Source: Bacillota bacterium (lineage in GTDB: Bacteria; Bacillota; UBA4882; UBA8346). From it: DNA of 64,000 nucleotides. Position numbers and translations under genes: made by a program. The notes below the pieces were generated by a model. The model was not told the DNA's origin. It searched no databases and worked only from the letters and a program-made list of their open reading frames with translations. Shown here in pieces: positions 1 to 8,438 of this stretch. The stretch covers positions 62,001 through 126,000 of the forward strand of contig JAEVYU010000012.1 of assembly GCA_023392595.1 (NCBI GenBank). The letters are read 5' to 3'. The stretch's first letter is position 1. Each line of letters opens with the position of its first letter.

Positions 1-920
1 AAAGTCCTAACGCCGCAGGCGCATTTACCCGTTTTACCCGTTTTGTTGTGAATGAACTTGGGGATTTGGTCAATGAGTGGGTTACCATCAATGAACCGAA
101 TGTTTTTTTAATTCATGGTTATGAACGGGGAATATGGCCGCCGGGCAAAAAAAATATATTCGCCATGTTTACAGCTTTTCGGAATATTATCTTAGCCCAT
201 GTTCAGAGTTACCGGGAAATCCACCGGATACGGGCTGAGCGAAATTTCCCAGGCAAAACCCTGGTTGGTGCGGCTTACCACTTGCGAATTTTCGATCCCC
301 TCCATGACAAACTTCGGAATGGGATACCGGCAAGGCTAATCCAATACTTATCTCAAGATTTATTTTTAGAAGGAATGAGCTACGGAAAATTCAGTTTCCC
401 CTTGGGTTTGGGAAACTATCCCCTTGGCAAGGGTAAATATTACGATTTTTTGGGCATCAATTACTATACCCGGGATATCGTCAACTTGGCCTTTGAACCC
501 GCCAACATGTTCGGCAGGTTAACCGTGAAGAAAGACGCACCTTGTAACGATTTAGGATGGGAGATTTATCCGGAAGGCCTATATAGGCTCTGCAAAACGG
601 TTTATCAGAAATATCAGGCGCCTATTTTCATCACCGAAAACGGCATTTGCGACGCTGATGATTCTCAGAGGGCCAAGTTCATTTACGACCATCTGCAACA
701 AGTATCCCTCCTCCATCAAGAGGGAATCCCGGTGGAACGTTATTACCACTGGAGTCTGATTGATAATTTCGAATGGGCCGAAGGGGAAAGCGGGCGGTTT
801 GGCTTGGTGGCCAATGATTTTGAAACCCAACAAAGGACCATCCGCAAAAGCGGAAGGTTCTACGGGGAAATCTGTTTAAAGAAGGCTGTAACGGAAGAGC
901 TGATCGACAAATATTTATAA
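1..920 (+). CDS. GH1 beta-glucosidase/6-phospho-beta-glucosidase-type glycosidase, 5'-truncated by the window edge
   Basis: Retaining glycoside hydrolase family 1 enzyme cutting beta-linked glucosides or related disaccharides. The frame is open to base 3, with GH1-like sequence upstream of a possible GTG at 48, so the start lies outside the window and GTG 48 is not the true start. The acid/base Glu is in the T-I-N-E-P motif (Glu codon 93-95) and the nucleophile Glu in I-T-E-N-G (codon 636-638), about 181 residues apart as usual for the family. Other conserved landmarks are D-F-L-G-I-N-Y-Y and the W-S-L-I-D-N-F-E-W segment near the C-terminus. About 305 residues are visible against a usual 440-480, so roughly the first third is missing. 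No signal peptide can be judged. A complete GH1 gene of different sequence lies at 27532-28884. Substrate (free or phosphorylated) cannot be decided from this part. Confidence 0.93.
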   Translation, partial: SPNAAGAFTRFTRFVVNELGDLVNEWVTINEPNVFLIHGYERGIWPPGKKNIFAMFTAFRNIILAHVQSYREIHRIRAERNFPGKTLVGAAYHLRIFDPLHDKLRNGIPARLIQYLSQDLFLEGMSYGKFSFPLGLGNYPLGKGKYYDFLGINYYTRDIVNLAFEPANMFGRLTVKKDAPCNDLGWEIYPEGLYRLCKTVYQKYQAPIFITENGICDADDSQRAKFIYDHLQQVSLLHQEGIPVERYYHWSLIDNFEWAEGESGRFGLVANDFETQQRTIRKSGRFYGEICLKKAVTEELIDKYL

Positions 921-1023
921 GTTTTTGGCCTTTAGCTTTACGTAACCTACTCTCAACCAATAACAAATAACTAATCATGGTTAAGATAATCAGCTTGGTT
1001 CCAACTCAAGCCGCCTATTTATT

Positions 1024-1050
1024 CTCGCGCAGAGGCGCCAAGGCGCAGAG
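1024..1050 (+). repeat. Left arm of a 27-base inverted repeat rich in CGCAGAGGCGC
   Basis: The arm begins CTCGCGCAGAGGCGC and ends AGGCGCAGAG. Its reverse complement recurs at 1166-1192 with only two adjacent differences (CA against GG at positions 16-17). The arms are separated by 115 bases. Each arm is itself an imperfect direct repeat of GCAGAGGCGC. Words of this kind are common dispersed repeats in many bacterial genomes. A role as convergent transcription barrier or as a small mobile element is inference. Confidence 0.75.
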
Positions 1051-1165
1051 TGCGAGATGCGCTTTGCAAGATATTTTTTAGTAATTTGTGATATATCGGT
1101 TGGCAACTCATGAAAAAGATATGTTTAAGCCAGAAAACGTGGTCTCAAAGCATAATTAGTCATTT

Positions 1166-1192
1166 CTCTGCGCCTCCGCGCCTCTGCGCGAG
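1166..1192 (-). repeat. Right arm of the 27-base inverted repeat
   Basis: Reverse complement of 1024-1050 at 25 of 27 positions. The two arms could pair over 27 bases around a 115-base loop in RNA or single-stranded DNA. Confidence 0.75.
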
Positions 1193-1296
1193 ATATTCTT
1201 TTGATTTTTAAACAATAGCTAGCTGATAGATCAGTACATCCAAATAATCTGCTGAATTAACTTTATAATCAGATAACTAATTACCAATAATCTCCT

Positions 1297-1989
1297 TTAC
1301 CCCAGCCAGCGGATGAAGACCGGAGCTAAAAAAACCGTAAGCAACCCGGCAATTCCGATGGTGAGACCGCTCATGGCCCCCTCGGTTTCACCAAGCTCCA
1401 ATGCCTTGGTAGTCCCAATGGCATGGGAAGAAGCGCCAATCGAAATACCAACCGCCACTTTATCCCGGATATGAAAAACCTTGCAAACGATCGGCGCCAA
1501 AACAGCTCCCGCGATACCGGTAATTACGATTGCGGCCACCGTGACAGCAGGTATGCCGCCAATTTCTTTGGAAACTTCGATGCCGATCGGTGTGGTCACC
1601 GATTTGGGAACCAGCGAAGCGCACAAAGTCTCCTGAAGTTTGAACAACTTTGAAAATCCGATAATGCTGGTGATAGCGGTGAGGCATCCGACGAAGATCC
1701 CTACCAAAGCCGGAAGCAAATTGGCTTTTAACAATTTAAACTGTTTATAGATGGGTACGGCCAAGATCACCGTAGCCGGGCCCAAAAAGAAAGAAATGAT
1801 GTCTCCGCCGATGTTATAAGACTGTAAACTGATATGGAATCCCTTTAAAAAACAAATTACCAGCAAAATGCTGATCAGGAAGGCGTTGCATAGGGCCAAC
1901 TTGGTCTTCCGGTTCATCAGGATACCGGCTTCAAAAGCTACGATTGACAACAAAATGCCGAATAACGGAGTTTTCAAGAATTCCTTCAC
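1297..1989 (-). CDS. lrgB: LrgB/CidB-family membrane protein
   Basis: Integral membrane protein of 230 residues, the larger partner of a LrgA-LrgB pair. Family marks are the F-L-G-P-A-T-V-I-L-A-V-P segment near residue 70, K-S-V-T-T-P-I-G near 130, and the A-S-S-H-A-I-G-T-T-K-A segment near 185, between several hydrophobic helices. Its ATG overlaps the lrgA stop by four bases (ATGA), so the two are translationally coupled. The family was first described as antiholin-like and linked to murein hydrolase control. Some members, such as Bacillus PftAB (YsbAB), import pyruvate. Because pflBA lies just upstream in the same orientation, a pyruvate or C3-acid transport role is an attractive inference but is not shown by the sequence. 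Confidence 0.93.
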   Translation of the reverse strand: MKEFLKTPLFGILLSIVAFEAGILMNRKTKLALCNAFLISILLVICFLKGFHISLQSYNIGGDIISFFLGPATVILAVPIYKQFKLLKANLLPALVGIFVGCLTAITSIIGFSKLFKLQETLCASLVPKSVTTPIGIEVSKEIGGIPAVTVAAIVITGIAGAVLAPIVCKVFHIRDKVAVGISIGASSHAIGTTKALELGETEGAMSGLTIGIAGLLTVFLAPVFIRWLG

Positions 1990-2336
1990 TTTCTTTTACC
2001 CCTTTGCATCCATTGAATGGTATGCCCGGTAACCACCATGGTCAGCACCGTGGTAATCAGACACACTCCCATTACCGCCAGCCATTTCCCCTGGAGCAAG
2101 CCAAGGCAGGCAATGATTCCCACTCCGGCCGGGATAAAGAAAAAAGCCAGATGATCCAGGAGAAACTCACTGACTTCGGAAATCATTTCCAACTTGATAA
2201 GGCCGCAAGAAAGTCCGATAAGCAGGATAACCATACCCAAAACATTACCGGGGATTGGCAATTTCAATCCATGCTGTAAAACTCCACCCAGCAAAGTAAT
2301 ACCCAGAATAATACCCATTTGACGTAAATATTTCAT
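1986..2336 (-). CDS. lrgA: LrgA/CidA-family membrane protein
   Basis: Small membrane protein of 116 residues with about four hydrophobic segments. The L-P-I-P-G-N-V-L-G-M segment near residue 27 and F-F-I-P-A-G-V-G near 67 are typical of the holin-like CidA/LrgA family. The start ATG at 2336 has a GGAG-type ribosome binding site seven bases upstream. It overlaps lrgB by four bases and starts 26 bases after the stop of the metallophosphatase gene, so all three probably form one operon. Members either modulate murein hydrolase activity or, with LrgB, form a pyruvate transporter. The sequence does not decide between these. Confidence 0.92.
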   Translation of the reverse strand: MKYLRQMGIILGITLLGGVLQHGLKLPIPGNVLGMVILLIGLSCGLIKLEMISEVSEFLLDHLAFFFIPAGVGIIACLGLLQGKWLAVMGVCLITTVLTMVVTGHTIQWMQRGKRK

Positions 2337-2362
2337 CGTTGTCTCCGTCTACCGATATCATG

Positions 2363-3295
2363 TTATGCTGCTGACTTGCGAGTCCTCACCAGAAAACCAT
2401 CCATGATCGCTTTAATCTCGGGATCTTCCTCCATTAAGCGGTGCATCGGAATTAAAATTCCTTTATAATCCTTAAGCTTCCATTTATTCTCAACCAAATT
2501 GAAAGTCAAATCCAGTCTTCCGAGATATTGCCGGAATTCCCCGCCTGCTTGTACAATCGGTATTCCATTGACAATCGCCGGTTTTCTTAATACCGTGTGA
2601 CTATCCCCGCCGATAATAACGGCTATCTGCGGCACAGCCTCTGCCAGTTCCCTGTCCATCTTGAAACCAATATGCGTAAGAGCAATGACGATATCGGATT
2701 GGGCAGCCACTTGAGGATATACTTTCCGAGCCGTCTCCATTTGATCTTCCACGATCAGTCCTTGAGTTTGCCGGTAGCTTCCGCTCCGATTGGCGGTAAC
2801 CCCGAAAATACCGATGCGGACTCCTCCAATCCTCTTCACGGTAAATGGCTTAACACCGGGTAGATAGGATCGATCTTTTCCCCGACGGACATTGGCACAT
2901 AAAACAGGAAACTTGGCTTGACGGATTCTAGCATATAAACACCGTTGAGCGGTTTCGGCTTCGCCGGTTGCTTTAAATTCATTATTTCCAAGGGTTAAAG
3001 CATCGAGCCCCATCGCGTTTAACTCGGCAAATTCTAATTCTCCATAAAACAGGCGCTGATATTTTCCCCGGGTGAAAACATCGCCGGCATTCACAAATAG
3101 CACATTAGCATTTTTTCCCCGGGCCTCATTAATGATTGTAGCCTGCCGGGCCAAATTAGCCGGCTCATACCCGTGAAAATCATTGGAATGAAAAATCGTC
3201 AAGTGAAAAGTCTTGTTCTCCCCGGTTCCATACACAGGCAAAATGAGCAAAAGGAATAAACTGAGTATGCAAAACCATGGTCTTCTTTTTTTCAT
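2363..3295 (-). CDS. Secreted 5'-nucleotidase-like metallophosphatase with altered active-site residues
   Basis: Calcineurin-like phosphoesterase related to the N-terminal domain of UshA-type 5'-nucleotidases, without their C-terminal substrate domain (about 310 residues instead of 500-550). The chosen ATG is preceded by AAGAGGA five to six bases upstream and begins a signal peptide (M-K-K-R-R then a long hydrophobic core, cleavage likely after V-Y-G-T-G). A GTG/ATG nine codons upstream is less likely. Metal-site motifs are visible as S-N-D-F-H-G, A-G-D-V and L-T-H-I-G-F. Two usual histidines are replaced: G-N-H-E reads G-N-N-E, and G-G-H-S/T-H reads G-G-D-S-H. The first is the catalytic His of the His-Asp dyad in E. 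coli UshA, so activity may be altered or lost. It is exported, with no lipobox or cell-wall anchor. Its context with lrgAB gives no substrate. Confidence 0.82.
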   Translation of the reverse strand: MKKRRPWFCILSLFLLLILPVYGTGENKTFHLTIFHSNDFHGYEPANLARQATIINEARGKNANVLFVNAGDVFTRGKYQRLFYGELEFAELNAMGLDALTLGNNEFKATGEAETAQRCLYARIRQAKFPVLCANVRRGKDRSYLPGVKPFTVKRIGGVRIGIFGVTANRSGSYRQTQGLIVEDQMETARKVYPQVAAQSDIVIALTHIGFKMDRELAEAVPQIAVIIGGDSHTVLRKPAIVNGIPIVQAGGEFRQYLGRLDLTFNLVENKWKLKDYKGILIPMHRLMEEDPEIKAIMDGFLVRTRKSAA

Positions 3296-3447
3296 GTGTT
3301 TCCTCTTCAACATCACAGCCATCCATTGAAAAAGTCCTCATGTTTTAAACCTCATCAAACTTCGGTACCGGAAAGCGAATCCCTCCCGATGCCATGCATA
3401 TTTTACATCCTTGACATCTTCCATGATCCAATTCGCTTTTTACCCGA

Positions 3448-4194
3448 TTATTCTGCCCTGGCTTCCGGTTGGCGCCAGCCAATGATCTGTTCTCCCCGGA
3501 CGATTTGTTCCTCAGACACTTTCAACGGCCCTGCCTCCAATATCGGACAGGTCCTGTTTAACTTTAGCCACTTTTCCCCCGCCAAATTATTGAAAGGAAG
3601 CAGTTCCACTCTTTCAAGAGCGGGCATTTCCCTGGCCATTGCGCCGATTTCTTTCAAACTCTCGATTGAGTCACTCCAGCCGGGAATCAAAACATATCGC
3701 AGCCAGACCGGTTTTTTTAAACCAGCCAACGTTTTTAAATTATGGATAATCCCCTTGGGATCGGCTCCGGGAGCCAACTTTTCGGGATCAACCGGATGCT
3801 TGACTGAAAAAATCATCAAATCTGCCGCTTCACTGACTCTACGAAACGTCGCCGGCGGTCCCCAACCGGATGTATCAACTGCCACATGCCATCCTGACGC
3901 TTTGGCCCGGCTGATTAATTCTAAAGTAAACTCCGGTTGAAAAAGCGGCTCTCCGCCGCTAATGGTCAGGCCGGGCTTCCTCAAAAAGGGCCGGAAGCGC
4001 TCCAAACGCCGGAGCAAGCCCCCCCCATCAACTTCCTCCCCGCCGTTAAGATCCCACGATTCGGGATTATGGCAAAAAAGGCAACCCATGGGACATCCTT
4101 GCAAAAATATTACACACCGTGAGCCCGGTCCATCAAATGTTGAAAAACTCTGGATCGATTGAATTCTTCCCAAAGTATTATCACATTCTTTCAT
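3448..4194 (-). CDS. pflA: Pyruvate formate-lyase activating enzyme (radical SAM)
   Basis: Radical S-adenosylmethionine enzyme that installs the glycyl radical on PflB. The 4Fe-4S ligands are in G-C-P-M-G-C-L-F-C-H (CxxxCxxC) near residue 34. The glycine-rich T-I-S-G-G-E-P-L-F-Q motif binds SAM, and the F-D-G-P-G-S-R-C segment is typical of PFL activases. Length is about 248 residues, normal for the family. The ATG at 4194 is chosen because it begins M-K-E and sits 14 bases inside the end of pflB, giving translational coupling. An ATG six codons upstream is possible. It is cotranscribed with pflB and so under the same riboswitch. Confidence 0.95.
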   Translation of the reverse strand: MKECDNTLGRIQSIQSFSTFDGPGSRCVIFLQGCPMGCLFCHNPESWDLNGGEEVDGGGLLRRLERFRPFLRKPGLTISGGEPLFQPEFTLELISRAKASGWHVAVDTSGWGPPATFRRVSEAADLMIFSVKHPVDPEKLAPGADPKGIIHNLKTLAGLKKPVWLRYVLIPGWSDSIESLKEIGAMAREMPALERVELLPFNNLAGEKWLKLNRTCPILEAGPLKVSEEQIVRGEQIIGWRQPEARAE

Positions 4195-6400
4195 AAATCG
4201 TCCGTTCAACAACTTCTTGTTGTTGTTCCCGGCTGAGTTTGATAAAGTGAACAGCGTAGCCGGAGACCCGGATCGTCAAGTTAGGATACATTTCCGGATG
4301 GTCCATGGCGTCAATGAGAGTTTCACGGCTGTAAACATTGACATTCATATGATGCCCCAGGGCACTGAAATATCCGTCGATTAGCGCCAATAAATTCTTG
4401 ACCCTGTCCTCCATCTGGCTTCCGAGGGCCCGCGGCGTCATGGAGAAGGTATATGAAATCCCGTCGCGGCAAATATCATACGGCAGTTTAGCCACCGAAC
4501 GCATGGCGGCAACCACACCGCTTTTTTCACGGCCGTGCATTGGGTTGGCGCCCGGTGCAAAAGGTTTCCCGCCGGGTCTGCCGTCAGGCGTCGACCCGGT
4601 TTTTTTACCGTAAACCACATTGGAGGTGATGGTTAAAATGGAAAGTGTGGGGAGGGCGTTGCGATAAATCGGCTGCTCCGAGAGGGAGCCGTAAAAAAAG
4701 CGAATCACCCGGACCGCCAGGCCATCAACCCGGTCATCGTCATTCCCGTAGTGCGGAAATTCCCCTTCCGCTAGAAAATCTTTGGCAATCCCTTTTTCAT
4801 CACGAACAACTTTAACCCTGCCAAAACGAATCGCGCTTAATGAATCGGCGACAACGGATAAGCCCGCGACCCCGAAGGCCATATGCCGGCTGGGCTGTGA
4901 ATCAATCAGCGCCATTTGAACCCGTTCATAATTGTATTTATCATGCATGTAATGAATACAATTCATCGTCCGGCTATAAAGAACCGACAACCAGGTAAGG
5001 ACTCTCTCATAATTACTCCAGACCTGATCCCATTCCAGATACTCTCCGGATAAAACGGGCACATCCAGCACCTGCTCCCCGGTCTCTTCATCTTTCCCTC
5101 CGTTAATGGCCAGCAACAATGCTTTGGCCAGATTCACCCGGGCTCCGAAAAACTGCATATCCTTACCCACCCGGGTAGCGGAAACGCAGCAGGATATCCC
5201 ATAATTATCGCCGTAAATCGGCCGCATCAATTCATCGTTTTCAAACTGGAGGGCCGAAGTCTCAATGGCCAGCTCGGCGCAAAAGGCGCGAAACCCTTCC
5301 GGTAACCGTGGGCTGGAAAGGATGGTCAAATTGGGTTCCGGCGCCGGGCCAAGATTTCGCAAGGTTTGCAGCCAGCGAAAATCGGTTTTGGTGACCAGCG
5401 GCCGTCCATCTTCGGCCATACCTCCCAACGACTCGGTGATCCAGGTCGGATCGCCGGCAAATAGTTGATCATATTCCGGGGTCCGTAAATGGCGGACCAA
5501 CCGTAACTTGATCACCAGTTGATCGATGAGCTCCTGAGCTTCTTCCTCCGTGAGGGTTCCTTCCCGTAAATCCCGTTCGATATAAATATCCAGGAACGGA
5601 CTATTATGCCCGAAAGACATCGCCGCGCCATTTTGCTCCTTGACGGCGCATAGATAAGCCAAATACAGCCATTGAACGGCTTCCCGGGCGTTGACGGCAG
5701 GCCGGGAAATGTCACAGCCATAAGTATTCCCAAGCTCAGCCATGCGTTCCAAAGCCCGTACTTGATCGGCGATATCCTCCCGAAGGTGAATCATGGTATC
5801 GTCGATGTTGTCCAGGGCGTAAAGGTCCTTCTGCTTTTCCCGCATTAAAAATCCGGTGCCATAAAGAGCCACCCTGCGATAATCGCCGATCAATCTTCCC
5901 CGTCCATAGGCATCCGGCAATCCGGTGATGATTCCAAGCTTTCTGGCCTGCCGCATCGCCGGCGTGTAAATCCGGAAAATGGCCTCATTTTGGGTACGCC
6001 GGTAACGGGTGAAAACTTTCTCCATCGTCGAATCCGGCTTCACGTTTCTGGCCTGACAGGCCGCTTCAACCATCCGCCAACCACCCCACGGATTGACCAT
6101 CCGTTTTAAAGGTTTATCCGTTTGCAACCCCACAATGACTTCCTCTTCTTGCTGGATATATCCGGGGCCCCAAGCCGTAATCCCGGCAACGCGCCGGGTA
6201 TCGATATCCAAAACCCCTCCGGCTGCCCGCTCATCATCCATCAGTCTTAAACACTTTTCCCATAAACGGCCGGTTCGCACGGACTCTGGGGTTAAAAAAT
6301 CCTCAGTGCCATAATAAGGGTGGTAATTTTCCCGCACAAATTCCGCTACATCAATCCGTTCCCGCCATGTTTTTCCCTGAAAATCACGCCACGGTTCCAT
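4181..6400 (-). CDS. pflB: Formate C-acetyltransferase (pyruvate formate-lyase)
   Basis: Glycyl-radical enzyme converting pyruvate and CoA to acetyl-CoA and formate, central to anaerobic fermentation and one-carbon supply. The catalytic cysteine pair is in G-I-S-C-C-V-S near residue 402. The radical glycine is in R-V-S-G-Y-A-V near residue 713, 27 residues from the end. Length is 739 residues, normal for PFL. The start ATG has an AAGGGGG ribosome binding site about eight bases upstream. Upstream lie a promoter and a ZTP riboswitch with an intrinsic terminator, so expression should rise when the folate-stress signal ZTP/ZMP accumulates. pflA follows with a 14-base overlap. No sign of decay. 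Confidence 0.97.
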   Translation of the reverse strand: MEPWRDFQGKTWRERIDVAEFVRENYHPYYGTEDFLTPESVRTGRLWEKCLRLMDDERAAGGVLDIDTRRVAGITAWGPGYIQQEEEVIVGLQTDKPLKRMVNPWGGWRMVEAACQARNVKPDSTMEKVFTRYRRTQNEAIFRIYTPAMRQARKLGIITGLPDAYGRGRLIGDYRRVALYGTGFLMREKQKDLYALDNIDDTMIHLREDIADQVRALERMAELGNTYGCDISRPAVNAREAVQWLYLAYLCAVKEQNGAAMSFGHNSPFLDIYIERDLREGTLTEEEAQELIDQLVIKLRLVRHLRTPEYDQLFAGDPTWITESLGGMAEDGRPLVTKTDFRWLQTLRNLGPAPEPNLTILSSPRLPEGFRAFCAELAIETSALQFENDELMRPIYGDNYGISCCVSATRVGKDMQFFGARVNLAKALLLAINGGKDEETGEQVLDVPVLSGEYLEWDQVWSNYERVLTWLSVLYSRTMNCIHYMHDKYNYERVQMALIDSQPSRHMAFGVAGLSVVADSLSAIRFGRVKVVRDEKGIAKDFLAEGEFPHYGNDDDRVDGLAVRVIRFFYGSLSEQPIYRNALPTLSILTITSNVVYGKKTGSTPDGRPGGKPFAPGANPMHGREKSGVVAAMRSVAKLPYDICRDGISYTFSMTPRALGSQMEDRVKNLLALIDGYFSALGHHMNVNVYSRETLIDAMDHPEMYPNLTIRVSGYAVHFIKLSREQQQEVVERTIYERM

Positions 6401-6435
6401 CCGTTCATTCCCCCTTTTTATTCCCCGGGCGCGGC

Positions 6436-6556
6436 AAAAAGCCGCCCAGGCATATGGTGCCCAGGCGGCCGGCTAAACAATATTCCCTGTATTCCCCTGT
6501 GGTAACCCACTTTGCCGCGCGTGCACCAGCATGCGCGAATCCGCCAGTAATACAGG
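6436..6556 (-). promoter_or_regulatory. ZTP (pfl-motif) riboswitch with intrinsic terminator, controlling pflB
   Basis: Read on the minus strand, P1 is a perfect 8-bp pairing (CCTGTATT at 6556-6549 with AATACAGG at 6493-6486). Inside it are A-C-T-G-G-C-G, a GC-rich arm, and the hairpin GTGG-GTTA-CCAC followed by AGGGG. Downstream comes the family hallmark CCGCCTGGGCA (6468-6458). That hallmark is also one arm of a GC-rich hairpin (6469-6441) followed by five U (6440-6436), a terminator that would compete with the aptamer's 3' domain. This is the arrangement of ZTP riboswitches, first named after pfl genes. Binding of ZTP or ZMP should favour read-through into pflBA. Recognition is by motif only, no covariance search was possible. 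Confidence 0.92.
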
Positions 6557-6572
6557 TACAATTTTCATCTTG

Positions 6573-6601
6573 ATTGTACCCAATTTTACAATGCAAGTCA
6601 A
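6573..6601 (-). promoter_or_regulatory. Sigma-A-type promoter for pflBA
   Basis: On the minus strand, -35 TTGACT (6601-6596) and -10 TACAAT (6578-6573) are separated by 17 bases. Transcription would start near 6566, about ten bases before the riboswitch P1 helix, which fits well. Confidence 0.82.
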
Positions 6602-6720
6602 GGGGAAAAAACTGTTCCCCGGTAACTTTCAACGCAAGTTGATTTCCGGCTGGCGTGATATTCCTAAAACCCAAACTTGGTTTTTGAATCTACGAAACTC
6701 CGGGAAAGAGTCCACATAAG

Positions 6721-7899
6721 ATGAATTATTCCCTGAAGAGAGTGGGCTGTCAAGGAATGGAAACGGATATTCTGGTAATTGAAACTACGAATACCCTTGA
6801 GGGGATTGCCGGTAAATTAAAAATCCCGGTCAAAACGTTGTCATTTTTAAACGATATTGCTCCTTCGCAACAGCTGGTCGTTGGAGAAGCGATTCTTATT
6901 CCTGTGATACGCAACACCATCATCAGTTTCGCTTATTTTCAATTGAACCGCCTAGACGATCTGGCGCGGACTCTGCAACAGATCGGGCAGTCCATTACTT
7001 TCGGCGCCCTTTTTGAATTGCCGGTGACAACGGATGGGGTATTTCGTATCCCTCAAAACAGCCATATCGAATGGTTCATTCGTCTTTTAAAATCCCATCA
7101 AATTCAGCCGTTACTGGTCATTACCAACTTGACCCCCAATGGGTTTGATTCCCAATTGGCCAAATCCGTCATTGGAGATGAAACCCTAAAAAATCAAATC
7201 ATCCATAATTTATCCCGTGTGCTATCCTTCTATGGCTTTTCCGGTGTTAATATCGACTTTGAAAATGTCGCCGCCGCCGATCGGGATCTTTTTAGCGACT
7301 TCATCCGAAGTATCAAGCAAACCCTTGGTCCGGAAGGATATCAGGTAACACTGACTGTTCCTCCCAAAAACAGCGATTCCTCTTATGAAGCTTATGATTA
7401 TGAAACCCTTGGCCGATGGGCCGATGCCATCTTCATTATGACCTACGATTGGGGCTATCCGTCGGGGCCACCGATGGCCGTTGCCCCTTTAAATGAGGTC
7501 AAAAAGGTTTTAACTTACGCACTTTCCAAAATACCTATTTTTAAAATCATTCAGGGGATCCCCCTTTACGGCTATGACTGGCCGCTCCCTTTTTCAGCCG
7601 ATACTCCGGCCAGAGCCGTCACATTGGTTGAAGTTTATGAAATAGCCCGGCGTTTTGGAGCCTCCATTCAATACGATCCGGTTGCCGAATCGCCTTTTTT
7701 CAATTACAAAAATGATACCGGAAAGGAACATGTGGTTTGGTTCGAAGATGCCCGTTCCGTCCGGGCCAAATACGCAAACGCCCGGAATTTGAACCTGGGT
7801 GGCATCGGCTTTTGGAGCGGCCAAAATCTTCCCTATGGGTTCCGTCAAAACTGGGTAACCTTTCAGGAAATGTTCCAAATTTACAAAAGCCTCCGGTAA
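6721..7899 (+). CDS. YaaH/SleL-like spore protein: LysM plus GH18 domain
   Basis: Predicted spore-cortex N-acetylglucosaminidase-type protein. An N-terminal LysM unit covers about residues 15-62 and ends Q-Q-L-V-V-G-E-A-I-L-I-P. It is followed by a GH18 barrel with the catalytic motif G-V-N-I-D-F-E-N near residue 180 (Glu present) and I-M-T-Y-D-W-G-Y and G-I-P-L-Y-G-Y-D-W segments as in YaaH/SleL. There is no signal peptide, which fits assembly from the mother cell onto the spore. The start is uncertain. ATG 6721 has no good ribosome binding site, while ATG 6757 has AAGGA directly against it and begins just before the LysM. Only one LysM is visible, where many family members carry two. It is divergent from pflB. 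Confidence 0.86.
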   Translation: MNYSLKRVGCQGMETDILVIETTNTLEGIAGKLKIPVKTLSFLNDIAPSQQLVVGEAILIPVIRNTIISFAYFQLNRLDDLARTLQQIGQSITFGALFELPVTTDGVFRIPQNSHIEWFIRLLKSHQIQPLLVITNLTPNGFDSQLAKSVIGDETLKNQIIHNLSRVLSFYGFSGVNIDFENVAAADRDLFSDFIRSIKQTLGPEGYQVTLTVPPKNSDSSYEAYDYETLGRWADAIFIMTYDWGYPSGPPMAVAPLNEVKKVLTYALSKIPIFKIIQGIPLYGYDWPLPFSADTPARAVTLVEVYEIARRFGASIQYDPVAESPFFNYKNDTGKEHVVWFEDARSVRAKYANARNLNLGGIGFWSGQNLPYGFRQNWVTFQEMFQIYKSLR

Positions 7900-8438
7900 A
7901 ACGATTCAATTCCCGGAGGAATTAATCCATCATCATCCTCTTTATATTTATTTCCCGCAAAATCCTCTTGATATGCCACAAAAAAACATCCTTTCATTTT
8001 TCTTCGCCATTCTAAAAAACCTGTTAATATGATAGCCATATACTAAAATATGTTATTTTCATATATTTTCTTAGGTTATTATGTTAAGTTTTATTGACAA
8101 ATGCTGCATGTGTCCGTTAAAATGAAGATAAATTCAACTCTTTTTCACCAAATCTTCACAAATTCTACATAAAAAAAGTAAATTTGTATATTGCTTTTAA
8201 ATGTTTTTAATTTATCGACGATTGATGTAACTTGTAGTCCTTATAAGCACTCGAAAGTTATCTGCAATTTGCATTACCGGTTCCATCTTTGCAGTGAAGT
8301 CATTCCATTGTCCATCAAGACGGCCTTGGATTGCGATAGATTGAAAGGGGGGAATATAAAAAAGCGTCAATGCGCTGTTTCTGCTTGAAATGTTTTAGGA
8401 ATACACCAAGACTTACAATAATAGGAGGAAATACCTTA
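7900..8438 (+). promoter_or_regulatory. Long leader region upstream of the porin-like gene
   Basis: 539 bases without a credible gene. The stretch 7990-8240 is very AT-rich. A strong sigma-A-type promoter is visible (TTGACA at 8094-8099, TAAAAT at 8118-8123, spacing 18), which would give an untranslated leader of about 310 bases. No known riboswitch or leader peptide was recognised in it. A nearer, weaker promoter cannot be excluded. Confidence 0.55.
8094..8123 (+). promoter_or_regulatory. Sigma-A-type promoter upstream of the porin-like gene
   Basis: Consensus -35 TTGACA and near-consensus -10 TAAAAT separated by 18 bases, about 315 bases before the ATG at 8439. Confidence 0.65.

Larger units (their letters stand above)
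921..1296. other. Intergenic gap with an inverted repeat pair, no gene seen
   Basis: 376 bases between two convergent genes. The only structure seen is the pair of 27-base inverted repeats described separately (1024-1050 and 1166-1192). No open frame with a ribosome binding site and no clear U-tailed terminator was found. Confidence 0.6.

Noticed and set aside
48..920. GTG at 48 as start of the first GH1 gene
   Set aside because: The frame is open further upstream with GH1-like residues before the T-I-N-E-P motif, so the gene starts outside the window.
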